From NCBI GenBank assembly GCA_031216915.1, contig JAUFNR010000047.1, forward strand, positions 62,001-126,000: 64,000 bases of DNA. Direction: 5' to 3'. The DNA comes from Pictodentalium vernedei. Taxonomy: Eukaryota; Mollusca; Scaphopoda; Dentaliida; Dentaliidae. Shown here piece after piece: positions 22,901 through 35,968 of the stretch. The translations under genes and the position numbers were made by a program. The number at the start of each line of letters is the position of its first letter. Within the stretch, counting starts at the first letter, position 1. The notes beneath the pieces are model-generated. The model worked only from the letters and a program-made list of their open reading frames with translations, was not told where the DNA came from and searched no databases.

Positions 22901-23976
22901 CAATTTGGTAAAATTTCACAAATTTTCGAAAATGCGCTTTTTTATAAACAAAATTTTTAATGGGTAAAAAGGGTCTTTCTCTTTATTGAGATGTTCTGGA
23001 TTTTGGCTCGGAACATCTGCACTTCATTTTCATTCTTTTTGGGGATATTTGTGTTCAAATTTTGGCCCCGGGCGATGAGATTTTGTAACAAATAAGTGCC
23101 AACATCAGTCAGTTGTTACTATTTAAGGTAACTCTGAATCTAAGGACGAGGTTTGTCCGGTATGGATGACTGAACAGACCTCCCCTCTCTCAAAAAATCG
23201 TCTGCTCAGTCATTACGCTGGTTAAAATTGTAAGCTATCACAGCTTTGTTTCTGTCGATTTTTATTAAAAGCTAGCATAGTTTTTCCAACACCGCTCATG
23301 TACTCGAAAATGGGCGTTATTATCTCCTCTGGAAACATAATGAAGGAGGTATTACGATTTAAAGTTCTCTATTTATTTAATGTTTTGCCACAGGAGAACA
23401 AATCGGGCTGTAGCTCAGTAAGTTCAGGCGTTCACTTAGCTGAGTGAAACGTGCGTTGTCAATGCGACGTGAGTTCAAAACCCACCGCTTCTTAGAATTT
23501 ATTCATTATCCTAACACATGCAATTTTCGCTTTGTTCTAGTTGCATCTTCATGTTTGGTGCATGTTTTCGCAAATTAGCTGGTCGAAAGGCTGGGATCCT
23601 CCACAATCAGTATATTTAAACAAAAATGTTGGGGAAACAACCAATTGCCCAAAACAGACAGACCATTTCTCTTTGGGTCATATTGTATAATTAGGGACGC
23701 TATTACGTTGCAAATATTAAAAGTCAAATAACGAGATGAACATGACTGCCTGTTGATGTTTTTTTTGTCTGTTCAGCACCACCGTCTGCCAGATTTAATG
23801 TTTCATTGAAATAAAAGATTGCGAATATTGTTTACTGTGCCTCATAAATAACCCTTGTGACGAACTAAAAGAGTATATGCACTGACACTGTTTTATTACC
23901 ACCATAAGCAATGCATGTCATCTCCGTTATGTCAGTAGTGGGGGACCTTAATTTCAGCAGTCCAAGTGGGAGCGCT
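19984..23976 (+). repeat. Repeat unit 6 (3993 bp)
   Basis: G tract of 13 at 20409-20421; C tract of 11 at 22351-22361. Same length and same tract lengths as unit 5, the only neighbouring pair matching at both tracts. Private substitution: G at 22144 (A elsewhere). Confidence 0.98.
23405..23494 (+). ncRNA. tRNA-like element, unit 6 copy
   Basis: Identical to the unit 1 copy. Confidence 0.5.
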
Positions 23977-26900
23977 TTGGAGCATTGTGCAAATGCGTAC
24001 AACACTTTAATGATACACTTGCCTTCAACAGTTGCTAGCCTTGCGTGTGTCGGTTTAGTAAATTTGGAAGTACGGAAGTAGATAGCTGCTGCAAGATGGT
24101 TCTCTCTGCGCTATCCGTCCTCTTTCACCCGACACAATTCAAATCAGGTTGTTGGAAGAGTCGCGATACCCCAATAATAAGCAAACAAGTGCATTCCACC
24201 ACAACAAACTTTAAATATTCGGTGTATTTTGAGCTGAAAGATTTAATTTCACAGAAAGACAGGTATAATGGCTTTGCTTATAAGTTAGACAACGTTTGGA
24301 GCTAAACAGGGGCGATGGACCGGTCTCATGATTCCATGTGCTAGAGTCTGTCATTTACGAACAGCATGCTCTCAAAGTATGCGTTTGAAAGGTTGGGTGC
24401 AGGGGGGGGGGGGGGGCGTTTTATTTCAGTTTCACATATTTTTATCTAAAGGGTCGTTTCATGTTGATTTTAAGCTCGCGGGTTTATCTGGAATACCTTT
24501 CGATATCGATGTGTAGAGGGGGAAGTCACGATGGGTAGGGGAAGCGTCCACGTCACAAAAATAAGTGGTTTCACAGATGAAGTTTAGATTCCTTCGAGCA
24601 TCCACATTGGGTATTCTGGGTCCCTACTTCTTCCACTGTTTATACTGGTTCAGGGTGAATTTCATGTGTCATATTAAAGGTGAGTGGACATTTTAGAGGG
24701 AGGGATAGCGTTGATTTCAGTTTAGTTTCAGATTAGACTTGTTTCAGCATTTGGTGGGCATTCAGTTCCGCAATACGCTGGCCATAGTTTTGATCGGCTG
24801 TCATAATGTTGGCTCCATATTGTAACCCTTGTCGTTAGAAAGTCGTGTGCAGTTTAAGAAGGGTCTCTTCTCAAACTTCCCAGATTTATTATCGCGAAGC
24901 TTTTAGCCGATTTGTGTGATTACTAGCTTTAATGGTAGGTGATTCTATGTGTTGTCAGTATTAATTCTGTGTTGAAGGTAGGTTACACAGAAAAACTGGG
25001 ATTCGTCGGGAAGTTCAAGCGTTTCTTGTAACAGCTGAAGGTCGAAATTATGAACTCTTCTATATTGTAAGTTGCAACTTGTATACGCTAGTGTTCCAAT
25101 TCAGAATTCAACGTTTATGATAATGTGAAAAAGGTGTTCACTCACTACCCAGTAACTGTTGAATGCCTTTAATAATTCAGAAGATAAGATTTCACAAGAA
25201 TGAAATCATGAACAATGGAAAACTTTACATGTGCCATTTATTGGTTTAGTCAAGTAAAAAAAAAATTTCAATTTTTTCCCATGGGTACCCTTGGGAAATC
25301 TGTCAAAAAACTTCAAAATTTTTGTTCCCATTTCATGATGCAAAAATGTTCTACATATAAAAATTCCATTGTTTTAAAATTTCCTTCTGCTGAAATCACT
25401 TGTTCTCACTGAATAAATCAACTTGAAGAAAACGATGTGTATCACCGTAAATTAAACTTTTCCGTCCATGACCGCTGTAGGTTAACGCACAGTGCCACTT
25501 TTCTCTACATGATTAAATCGGGACTCGGAGATTCACTCGAATGATATATTAAACAGAAGGCAACTCTTCAAACAGAATGCATCCATATCGCATCTAAACA
25601 GACTGAATAATCTTCAGTTCATGTTTTTAGGGTTCTATCCATTAAAAATATAGCAGTTACAGCGGTCAGAAAGAAGCTTGTCAATTCCAATCGTTTGTTT
25701 TTCAGTACTTCTACGGAGAAGCAACTTCTGCGACTTGGAAGACTACAGTATTTTCGGTTATACCTCCACAGCGCCTTCTATCCCAAAAAACGGACGTTAG
25801 TGTGCCTAAAAACAAACGATGACTTTCAGAAGCTGATTAAGATTGTTCCCTTTTGAAAAAGGGAAAGGCCTTCCTTATCTACGACTGAGAAACCCCCAAT
25901 AGCAATGACACTCTTCAAATAAGGGAAATTTGAGCAATTCCCGCCTCTTGAATGTTTTTCCTCACAGGTGTCCAAGCTTGGCGGGGTTGGCTTGCCACCG
26001 AGAAGTATTTCTACATACATAATGTCGTCTATGTAGATAGCGTTGTGTAGAGTGATGAGATGGATTTGCTTTGGATACCCCAAGTATACTCCTCCTAACT
26101 TTTCAGTTCTATTGGATGAGCTTTCACTTATATTGTTCAGCTATCACACAATGGTTGTCATTGGTCATTTAAACTAAAGGAGAGTACGTTTTTGAACAAA
26201 TCCAATTTTCAATTTCTTTTTGAGGAATCTGGGGCGCAGATTTCCGATGTGTGTGTTTATTATACCCAAACTCTCAGACAATCACGATCACAGCCCTTCA
26301 GCGGATGACTCGGTTGAACTATATTTGGTCCCGCCAATTCTTTCACCCCCCCCCCCCTCCCAAACAAAACACACACACACATATATAAGCTAGCGACGGA
26401 GGAGAGCATTTACTCAACAGCTGATGCGTCTGTGTTTATAAGAGTGCACGCGAGTGTATATTTGATGCGGTCTGGAAACTACAGTAGTGTTGTTAACTGG
26501 TGGTGGACACGTTATGCTTTACTGCTTAAATATTACCCTGTGGCCAACGCACCGTGTGTTACTTCTGTTACTTCTCTGAAGGGACAACGTAATTGTACAA
26601 AATAAGCTAAACTTCATTTTGTTATGTTTTGTAGCAATGGTTTAGGCGTGAATACTGGGTGGGTGTGATCTCAAATAACACTAAACAATTAGATGGTGGT
26701 TCATTGCTGAGTCTTTGGAACTTTGAAACGGCTTTTCCAAAAAGTTGTGCTCCCTACAAGAGAGTGCCCACGCATATTCAGAAATCTCAATGAAATTGAT
26801 ATATGGGCGATTCTGTACTCTAGAAACATGCGTAGCGTGACTGAGAATAGTTTGGATGTTTGGACAAGAATATGGACAGGGGGAAAAAATGACTGTCAAT

Positions 26901-27972
26901 TTGGTAAAATTTCACAAATTTTCGAAAATGCGCTTTTTTATAAACAAAATTTTTAATGGGTAAAAAGGGTCTTTCTCTTTATTGAGATGTTCTGGATTTT
27001 GGCTCGGAACATCTGCACTTCATTTTCATTCTTTTTGGGGATATTTGTGTTCAAATTTTGGCCCCGGGCGATGAGATTTTGTAACAAATAAGTGCCAACA
27101 TCAGTCAGTTGTTACTATTTAAGGTAACTCTGAATCTAAGGACGAGGTTTGTCCGGTATGGATGACTGAACAGACCTCCCCTCTCTCAAAAAATCGTCTG
27201 CTCAGTCATTACGCTGGTTAAAATTGTAAGCTATCACAGCTTTGTTTCTGTCGATTTTTATTAAAAGCTAGCATAGTTTTTCCAACACCGCTCATGTACT
27301 CGAAAATGGGCGTTATTATCTCCTCTGGAAACATAATGAAGGAGGTATTACGATTTAAAGTTCTCTATTTATTTAATGTTTTGCCACAGGAGAACAAATC
27401 GGGCTGTAGCTCAGTAAGTTCAGGCGTTCACTTAGCTGAGTGAAACGTGCGTTGTCAATGCGACGTGAGTTCAAAACCCACCGCTTCTTAGAATTTATTC
27501 ATTATCCTAACACATGCAATTTTCGCTTTGTTCTAGTTGCATCTTCATGTTTGGTGCATGTTTTCGCAAATTAGCTGGTCGAAAGGCTGGGATCCTCCAC
27601 AATCAGTATATTTAAACAAAAATGTTGGGGAAACAACCAATTGCCCAAAACAGACAGACCATTTCTCTTTGGGTCATATTGTATAATTAGGGACGCTATT
27701 ACGTTGCAAATATTAAAAGTCAAATAACGAGATGAACATGACTGCCTGTTGATGTTTTTTTTGTCTGTTCAGCACCACCGTCTGCCAGATTTAATGTTTC
27801 ATTGAAATAAAAGATTGCGAATATTGTTTACTGTGCCTCATAAATAACCCTTGTGACGAACTAAAAGAGTATATGCACTGACACTGTTTTATTACCACCA
27901 TAAGCAATGCATGTCATCTCCGTTATGTCAGTAGTGGGGGACCTTAATTTCAGCAGTCCAAGTGGGAGCGCT
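23977..27972 (+). repeat. Repeat unit 7 (3996 bp)
   Basis: G tract of 15 at 24402-24416; C tract of 12 at 26346-26357. Private substitutions: C at 24945 (T elsewhere) and G at 26648 (A elsewhere). Core length 3969. Confidence 0.98.
27401..27490 (+). ncRNA. tRNA-like element, unit 7 copy
   Basis: Identical to the unit 1 copy. Confidence 0.5.
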
Positions 27973-30900
27973 TTGGAGCATTGTGCAAATGCGTACAACA
28001 CTTTAATGATACACTTGCCTTCAACAGTTGCTAGCCTTGCGTGTGTCGGTTTAGTAAATTTGGAAGTACGGAAGTAGATAGCTGCTGCAAGATGGTTCTC
28101 TCTGCGCTATCCGTCCTCTTTCACCCGACACAATTCAAATCAGGTTGTTGGAAGAGTCGCGATACCCCAATAATAAGCAAACAAGTGCATTCCACCACAA
28201 CAAACTTTAAATATTCGGTGTATTTTGAGCTGAAAGATTTAATTTCACAGAAAGACAGGTATAATGGCTTTGCTTATAAGTTAGACAACGTTTGGAGCTA
28301 AACAGGGGCGATGGACCGGTCTCATGATTCCATGTGCTAGAGTCTGTCATTTACGAACAGCATGCTCTCAAAGTATGCGTTTGAAAGGTTGGGTGCAGGG
28401 GGGGGGGGGGGGGGCGTTTTATTTCAGTTTCACATATTTTTATCTAAAGGGTCGTTTCATGTTGATTTTAAGCTCGCGGGTTTATCTGGAATACCTTTCG
28501 ATATCGATGTGTAGAGGGGGAAGTCACGATGGGTAGGGGAAGCGTCCACGTCACAAAAATAAGTGGTTTCACAGATGAAGTTTAGATTCCTTCGAGCATC
28601 CACATTGGGTATTCTGGGTCCCTACTTCTTCCACTGTTTATACTGGTTCAGGGTGAATTTCATGTGTCATATTAAAGGTGAGTGGACATTTTAGAGGGAG
28701 GGATAGCGTTGATTTCAGTTTAGTTTCAGATTAGACTTGTTTCAGCATTTGGTGGGCATTCAGTTCCGCAATACGCTGGCCATAGTTTTGATCGGCTGTC
28801 ATAATGTTGGCTCCATATTGTAACCCTTGTCGTTAGAAAGTCGTGTGCAGTTTAAGAAGGGTCTCTTCTCAAACTTCCCAGATTTATTATCGCGAAGCTT
28901 TTAGCCGATTTGTGTGATTACTAGCTTTAATGGTAGGTGATTTTATGTGTTGTCAGTATTAATTCTGTGTTGAAGGTAGGTTACACAGAAAAACTGGGAT
29001 TCGTCGGGAAGTTCAAGCGTTTCTTGTAACAGCTGAAGGTCGAAATTATGAACTCTTCTATATTGTAAGTTGCAACTTGTATACGCTAGTGTTCCAATTC
29101 AGAATTCAACGTTTATGATAATGTGAAAAAGGTGTTCACTCACTACCCAGTAACTGTTGAATGCCTTTAATAATTCAGAAGATAAGATTTCACAAGAATG
29201 AAATCATGAACAATGGAAAACTTTACATGTGCCATTTATTGGTTTAGTCAAGTAAAAAAAAAATTTCAATTTTTTCCCATGGGTACCCTTGGGAAATCTG
29301 TCAAAAAACTTCAAAATTTTTGTTCCCATTTCATGATGCAAAAATGTTCTACATATAAAAATTCCATTGTTTTAAAATTTCCTTCTGCTGAAATCACTTG
29401 TTCTCACTGAATAAATCAACTTGAAGAAAACGATGTGTATCACCGTAAATTAAACTTTTCCGTCCATGACCGCTGTAGGTTAACGCACAGTGCCACTTTT
29501 CTCTACATGATTAAATCGGGACTCGGAGATTCACTCGAATGATATATTAAACAGAAGGCAACTCTTCAAACAGAATGCATCCATATCGCATCTAAACAGA
29601 CTGAATAATCTTCAGTTCATGTTTTTAGGGTTCTATCCATTAAAAATATAGCAGTTACAGCGGTCAGAAAGAAGCTTGTCAATTCCAATCGTTTGTTTTT
29701 CAGTACTTCTACGGAGAAGCAACTTCTGCGACTTGGAAGACTACAGTATTTTCGGTTATACCTCCACAGCGCCTTCTATCCCAAAAAACGGACGTTAGTG
29801 TGCCTAAAAACAAACGATGACTTTCAGAAGCTGATTAAGATTGTTCCCTTTTGAAAAAGGGAAAGGCCTTCCTTATCTACGACTGAGAAACCCCCAATAG
29901 CAATGACACTCTTCAAATAAGGGAAATTTGAGCAATTCCCGCCTCTTGAATGTTTTTCCTCACAGGTGTCCAAGCTTGGCGGGGTTGGCTTGCCACCGAG
30001 AAGTATTTCTACATACATAATGTCGTCTATGTAGATAGCGTTGTGTAGAGTGATGAGATGGATTTGCTTTGGATACCCCAAGTATACTCCTCCTAACTTT
30101 TCAGTTCTATTGGATGAGCTTTCACTTATATTGTTCAGCTATCACACAATGGTTGTCATTGGTCATTTAAACTAAAGGAGAGTACGTTTTTGAACAAATC
30201 CAATTTTCAATTTCTTTTTGAGGAATCTGGGGCGCAGATTTCCGATGTGTGTGTTTATTATACCCAAACTCTCAGACAATCACGATCACAGCCCTTCAGC
30301 GGATGACTCGGTTGAACTATATTTGGTCCCGCCAATTCTTTCACCCCCCCCCCCCCTCCCAAACAAAACACACACACACATATATAAGCTAGCGACGGAG
30401 GAGAGCATTTACTCAACAGCTGATGCGTCTGTGTTTATAAGAGTGCACGCGAGTGTATATTTGATGCGGTCTGGAAACTACAGTAGTGTTGTTAACTGGT
30501 GGTGGACACGTTATGCTTTACTGCTTAAATATTACCCTGTGGCCAACGCACCGTGTGTTACTTCTGTTACTTCTCTGAAGGGACAACGTAATTGTACAAA
30601 ATAAGCTAAACTTCATTTTGTTATGTTTTGTAGCAATGGTTTAGGCATGAATACTGGGTGGGTGTGATCTCAAATAACACTAAACAATTAGATGGTGGTT
30701 CATTGCTGAGTCTTTGGAACTTTGAAACGGCTTTTCCAAAAAGTTGTGCTCCCTACAAGAGAGTGCCCACGCATATTCAGAAATCTCAATGAAATTGATA
30801 TATGGGCGATTCTGTACTCTAGAAACATGCGTAGCGTGACTGAGAATAGTTTGGATGTTTGGACAAGAATATGGACAGGGGGAAAAAATGACTGTCAATT

Positions 30901-31969
30901 TGGTAAAATTTCACAAATTTTCGAAAATGCGCTTTTTTATAAACAAAATTTTTAATGGGTAAAAAGGGTCTTTCTCTTTATTGAGATGTTCTGGATTTTG
31001 GCTCGGAACATCTGCACTTCATTTTCATTCTTTTTGGGGATATTTGTGTTCAAATTTTGGCCCCGGGCGATGAGATTTTGTAACAAATAAGTGCCAACAT
31101 CAGTCAGTTGTTACTATTTAAGGTAACTCTGAATCTAAGGACGAGGTTTGTCCGGTATGGATGACTGAACAGACCTCCCCTCTCTCAAAAAATCGTCTGC
31201 TCAGTCATTACGGGTTAAAATTGTAAGCTATCACAGCTTTGTTTCTGTCGATTTTTATTAAAAGCTAGCATAGTTTTTCCAACACCGCTCATGTACTCGA
31301 AAATGGGCGTTATTATCTCCTCTGGAAACATAATGAAGGAGGTATTACGATTTAAAGTTCTCTATTTATTTAATGTTTTGCCACAGGAGAACAAATCGGG
31401 CTGTAGCTCAGTAAGTTCAGGCGTTCACTTAGCTGAGTGAAACGTGCGTTGTCAATGCGACGTGAGTTCAAAACCCACCGCTTCTTAGAATTTATTCATT
31501 ATCCTAACACATGCAATTTTCGCTTTGTTCTAGTTGCATCTTCATGTTTGGTGCATGTTTTCGCAAATTAGCTGGTCGAAAGGCTGGGATCCTCCACAAT
31601 CAGTATATTTAAACAAAAATGTTGGGGAAACAACCAATTGCCCAAAACAGACAGACCATTTCTCTTTGGGTCATATTGTATAATTAGGGACGCTATTACG
31701 TTGCAAATATTAAAAGTCAAATAACGAGATGAACATGACTGCCTGTTGATGTTTTTTTTGTCTGTTCAGCACCACCGTCTGCCAGATTTAATGTTTCATT
31801 GAAATAAAAGATTGCGAATATTGTTTACTGTGCCTCATAAATAACCCTTGTGACGAACTAAAAGAGTATATGCACTGACACTGTTTTATTACCACCATAA
31901 GCAATGCATGTCATCTCCGTTATGTCAGTAGTGGGGGACCTTAATTTCAGCAGTCCAAGTGGGAGCGCT
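27973..31969 (+). repeat. Repeat unit 8 (3997 bp)
   Basis: G tract of 17 at 28398-28414; C tract of 13 at 30344-30356. A private 2-base deletion (CT) lies at about 31212, just 3' of the right arm of the 14-bp inverted repeat. This gives a core of 3967. Confidence 0.98.
31398..31487 (+). ncRNA. tRNA-like element, unit 8 copy
   Basis: Identical to the unit 1 copy; the CT deletion at about 31212 lies 186 bases upstream. Confidence 0.5.
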
Positions 31970-34900
31970 TTGGAGCATTGTGCAAATGCGTACAACACTT
32001 TAATGATACACTTGCCTTCAACAGTTGCTAGCCTTGCGTGTGTCGGTTTAGTAAATTTGGAAGTACGGAAGTAGATAGCTGCTGCAAGATGGTTCTCTCT
32101 GCGCTATCCGTCCTCTTTCACCCGACACAATTCAAATCAGGTTGTTGGAAGAGTCGCGATACCCCAATAATAAGCAAACAAGTGCATTCCACCACAACAA
32201 ACTTTAAATATTCGGTGTATTTTGAGCTGAAAGATTTAATTTCACAGAAAGACAGGTATAATGGCTTTGCTTATAAGTTAGACAACGTTTGGAGCTAAAC
32301 AGGGGCGATGGACCGGTCTCATGATTCCATGTGCTAGAGTCTGTCATTTACGAACAGCATGCTCTCAAAGTATGCGTTTGAAAGGTTGGGTGCAGGGGGG
32401 GGGGGGGGGCGTTTTATTTCAGTTTCACATATTTTTATCTAAAGGGTCGTTTCATGTTGATTTTAAGCTCGCGGGTTTATCTGGAATACCTTTCGATATC
32501 GATGTGTAGAGGGGGAAGTCACGATGGGTAGGGGAAGCGTCCACGTCACAAAAATAAGTGGTTTCACAGATGAAGTTTAGATTCCTTCGAGCATCCACAT
32601 TGGGTATTCTGGGTCCCTACTTCTTCCACTGTTTATACTGGTTCAGGGTGAATTTCATGTGTCATATTAAAGGTGAGTGGACATTTTAGAGGGAGGGATA
32701 GCGTTGATTTCAGTTTAGTTTCAGATTAGACTTGTTTCAGCATTTGGTGGGCATTCAGTTCCGCAATACGCTGGCCATAGTTTTGATCGGCTGTCATAAT
32801 GTTGGCTCCATATTGTAACCCTTGTCGTTAGAAAGTCGTGTGCAGTTTAAGAAGGGTCTCTTCTCAAACTTCCCAGATTTATTATCGCGAAGCTTTTAGC
32901 CGATTTGTGTGATTACTAGCTTTAATGGTAGGTGATTTTATGTGTTGTCAGTATTAATTCTGTGTTGAAGGTAGGTTACACAGAAAAACTGGGATTCGTC
33001 GGGAAGTTCAAGCGTTTCTTGTAACAGCTGAAGGTCGAAATTATGAACTCTTCTATATTGTAAGTTGCAACTTGTATACGCTAGTGTTCCAATTCAGAAT
33101 TCAACGTTTATGATAATGTGAAAAAGGTGTTCACTCACTACCCAGTAACTGTTGAATGCCTTTAATAATTCAGAAGATAAGATTTCACAAGAATGAAATC
33201 ATGAACAATGGAAAACTTTACATGTGCCATTTATTGGTTTAGTCAAGTAAAAAAAAAATTTCAATTTTTTCCCATGGGTACCCTTGGGAAATCTGTCAAA
33301 AAACTTCAAAATTTTTGTTCCCATTTCATGATGCAAAAATGTTCTACATATAAAAATTCCATTGTTTTAAAATTTCCTTCTGCTGAAATCACTTGTTCTC
33401 ACTGAATAAATCAACTTGAAGAAAACGATGTGTATCACCGTAAATTAAACTTTTCCGTCCATGACCGCTGTAGGTTAACGCACAGTGCCACTTTTCTCTA
33501 CATGATTAAATCGGGACTCGGAGATTCACTCGAATGATATATTAAACAGAAGGCAACTCTTCAAACAGAATGCATCCATATCGCATCTAAACAGACTGAA
33601 TAATCTTCAGTTCATGTTTTTAGGGTTCTATCCATTAAAAATATAGCAGTTACAGCGGTCAGAAAGAAGCTTGTCAATTCCAATCGTTTGTTTTTCAGTA
33701 CTTCTACGGAGAAGCAACTTCTGCGACTTGGAAGACTACAGTATTTTCGGTTATACCTCCACAGCGCCTTCTATCCCAAAAAACGGACGTTAGTGTGCCT
33801 AAAAACAAACGATGACTTTCAGAAGCTGATTAAGATTGTTCCCTTTTGAAAAAGGGAAAGGCCTTCCTTATCTACGACTGAGAAACCCCCAATAGCAATG
33901 ACACTCTTCAAATAAGGGAAATTTGAGCAATTCCCGCCTCTTGAATGTTTTTCCTCACAGGTGTCCAAGCTTGGCGGGGTTGGCTTGCCACCGAGAAGTA
34001 TTTCTACATACATAATGTCGTCTATGTAGATAGCGTTGTGTAGAGTGATGAGATGGATTTGCTTTGGATACCCCAAGTATACTCCTCCTAACTTTTCAGT
34101 TCTATTGGATGAGCTTTCACTTATATTGTTCAGCTATCACACAATGGTTGTCATTGGTCATTTAAACTAAAGGAGAGTACGTTTTTGAACAAATCCAATT
34201 TTCAATTTCTTTTTGAGGAATCTGGGGCGCAGATTTCCGATGTGTGTGTTTATTATACCCAAACTCTCAGACAATCACGATCACAGCCCTTCAGCGGATG
34301 ACTCGGTTGAACTATATTTGGTCCCGCCAATTCTTTCACCCCCCCCCCCCCCCACCCAAACAAAACACACACACACATATATAAGCTAGCGACGGAGGAG
34401 AGCATTTACTCAACAGCTGATGCGTCTGTGTTTATAAGAGTGCACGCGAGTGTATATTTGATGCGGTCTGGAAACTACAGTAGTGTTGTTAACTGGTGGT
34501 GGACACGTTATGCTTTACTGCTTAAATATTACCCTGTGGCCAACGCACCGTGTGTTACTTCTGTTACTTCTCTGAAGGGACAACGTAATTGTACAAAATA
34601 AGCTAAACTTCATTTTGTTATGTTTTGTAGCAATGGTTTAGGCATGAATACTGGGTGGGTGTGATCTCAAATAACACTAAACAATTAGATGGTGGTTCAT
34701 TGCTGAGTCTTTGGAACTTTGAAACGGCTTTTCCAAAAAGTTGTGCTCCCTACAAGAGAGTGCCCACGCATATTCAGAAATCTCAATGAAATTGATATAT
34801 GGGCGATTCTGTACTCTAGAAACATGCGTAGCGTGACTGAGAATAGTTTGGATGTTTGGACAAGAATATGGACAGGGGGAAAAAATGACTGTCAATTTGG

Positions 34901-35968
34901 TAAAATTTCACAAATTTTCGAAAATGCGCTTTTTTATAAACAAAATTTTTAATGGGTAAAAAGGGTCTTTCTCTTTATTGAGATGTTCTGGATTTTGGCT
35001 CGGAACATCTGCACTTCATTTTCATTCTTTTTGGGGATATTTGTGTTCAAATTTTGGCCCCGGGCGATGAGATTTTGTAACAAATAAGTGCCAACATCAG
35101 TCAGTTGTTACTATTTAAGGTAACTCTGAATCTAAGGACGAGGTTTGTCCGGTATGGATGACTGAACAGACCTCCCCTCTCTCAAAAAATCGTCTGCTCA
35201 GTCATTACGCTGGTTAAAATTGTAAGCTATCACAGCTTTGTTTCTGTCGATTTTTATTAAAAGCTAGCATAGTTTTTCCAACACCGCTCATGTACTCGAA
35301 AATGGGCGTTATTATCTCCTCTGGAAACATAATGAAGGAGGTATTACGATTTAAAGTTCTCTATTTATTTAATGTTTTGCCACAGGAGAACAAATCGGGC
35401 TGTAGCTCAGTAAGTTCAGGCGTTCACTTAGCTGAGTGAAACGTGCGTTGTCAATGCGACGTGAGTTCAAAACCCACCGCTTCTTAGAATTTATTCATTA
35501 TCCTAACACATGCAATTTTCGCTTTGTTCTAGTTGCATCTTCATGTTTGGTGCATGTTTTCGCAAATTAGCTGGTCGAAAGGCTGGGATCCTCCACAATC
35601 AGTATATTTAAACAAAAATGTTGGGGAAACAACCAATTGCCCAAAACAGACAGACCATTTCTCTTTGGGTCATATTGTATAATTAGGGACGCTATTACGT
35701 TGCAAATATTAAAAGTCAAATAACGAGATGAACATGACTGCCTGTTGATGTTTTTTTTGTCTGTTCAGCACCACCGTCTGCCAGATTTAATGTTTCATTG
35801 AAATAAAAGATTGCGAATATTGTTTACTGTGCCTCATAAATAACCCTTGTGACGAACTAAAAGAGTATATGCACTGACACTGTTTTATTACCACCATAAG
35901 CAATGCATGTCATCTCCGTTATGTCAGTAGTGGGGGACCTTAATTTCAGCAGTCCAAGTGGGAGCGCT
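31970..35968 (+). repeat. Repeat unit 9 (3999 bp)
   Basis: G tract of 15 at 32395-32409. Longest C tract (15, at 34339-34353), followed by a private A at 34354 where other units have T. Core length 3969. Confidence 0.98.
35397..35486 (+). ncRNA. tRNA-like element, unit 9 copy
   Basis: Identical to the unit 1 copy. Confidence 0.5.
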
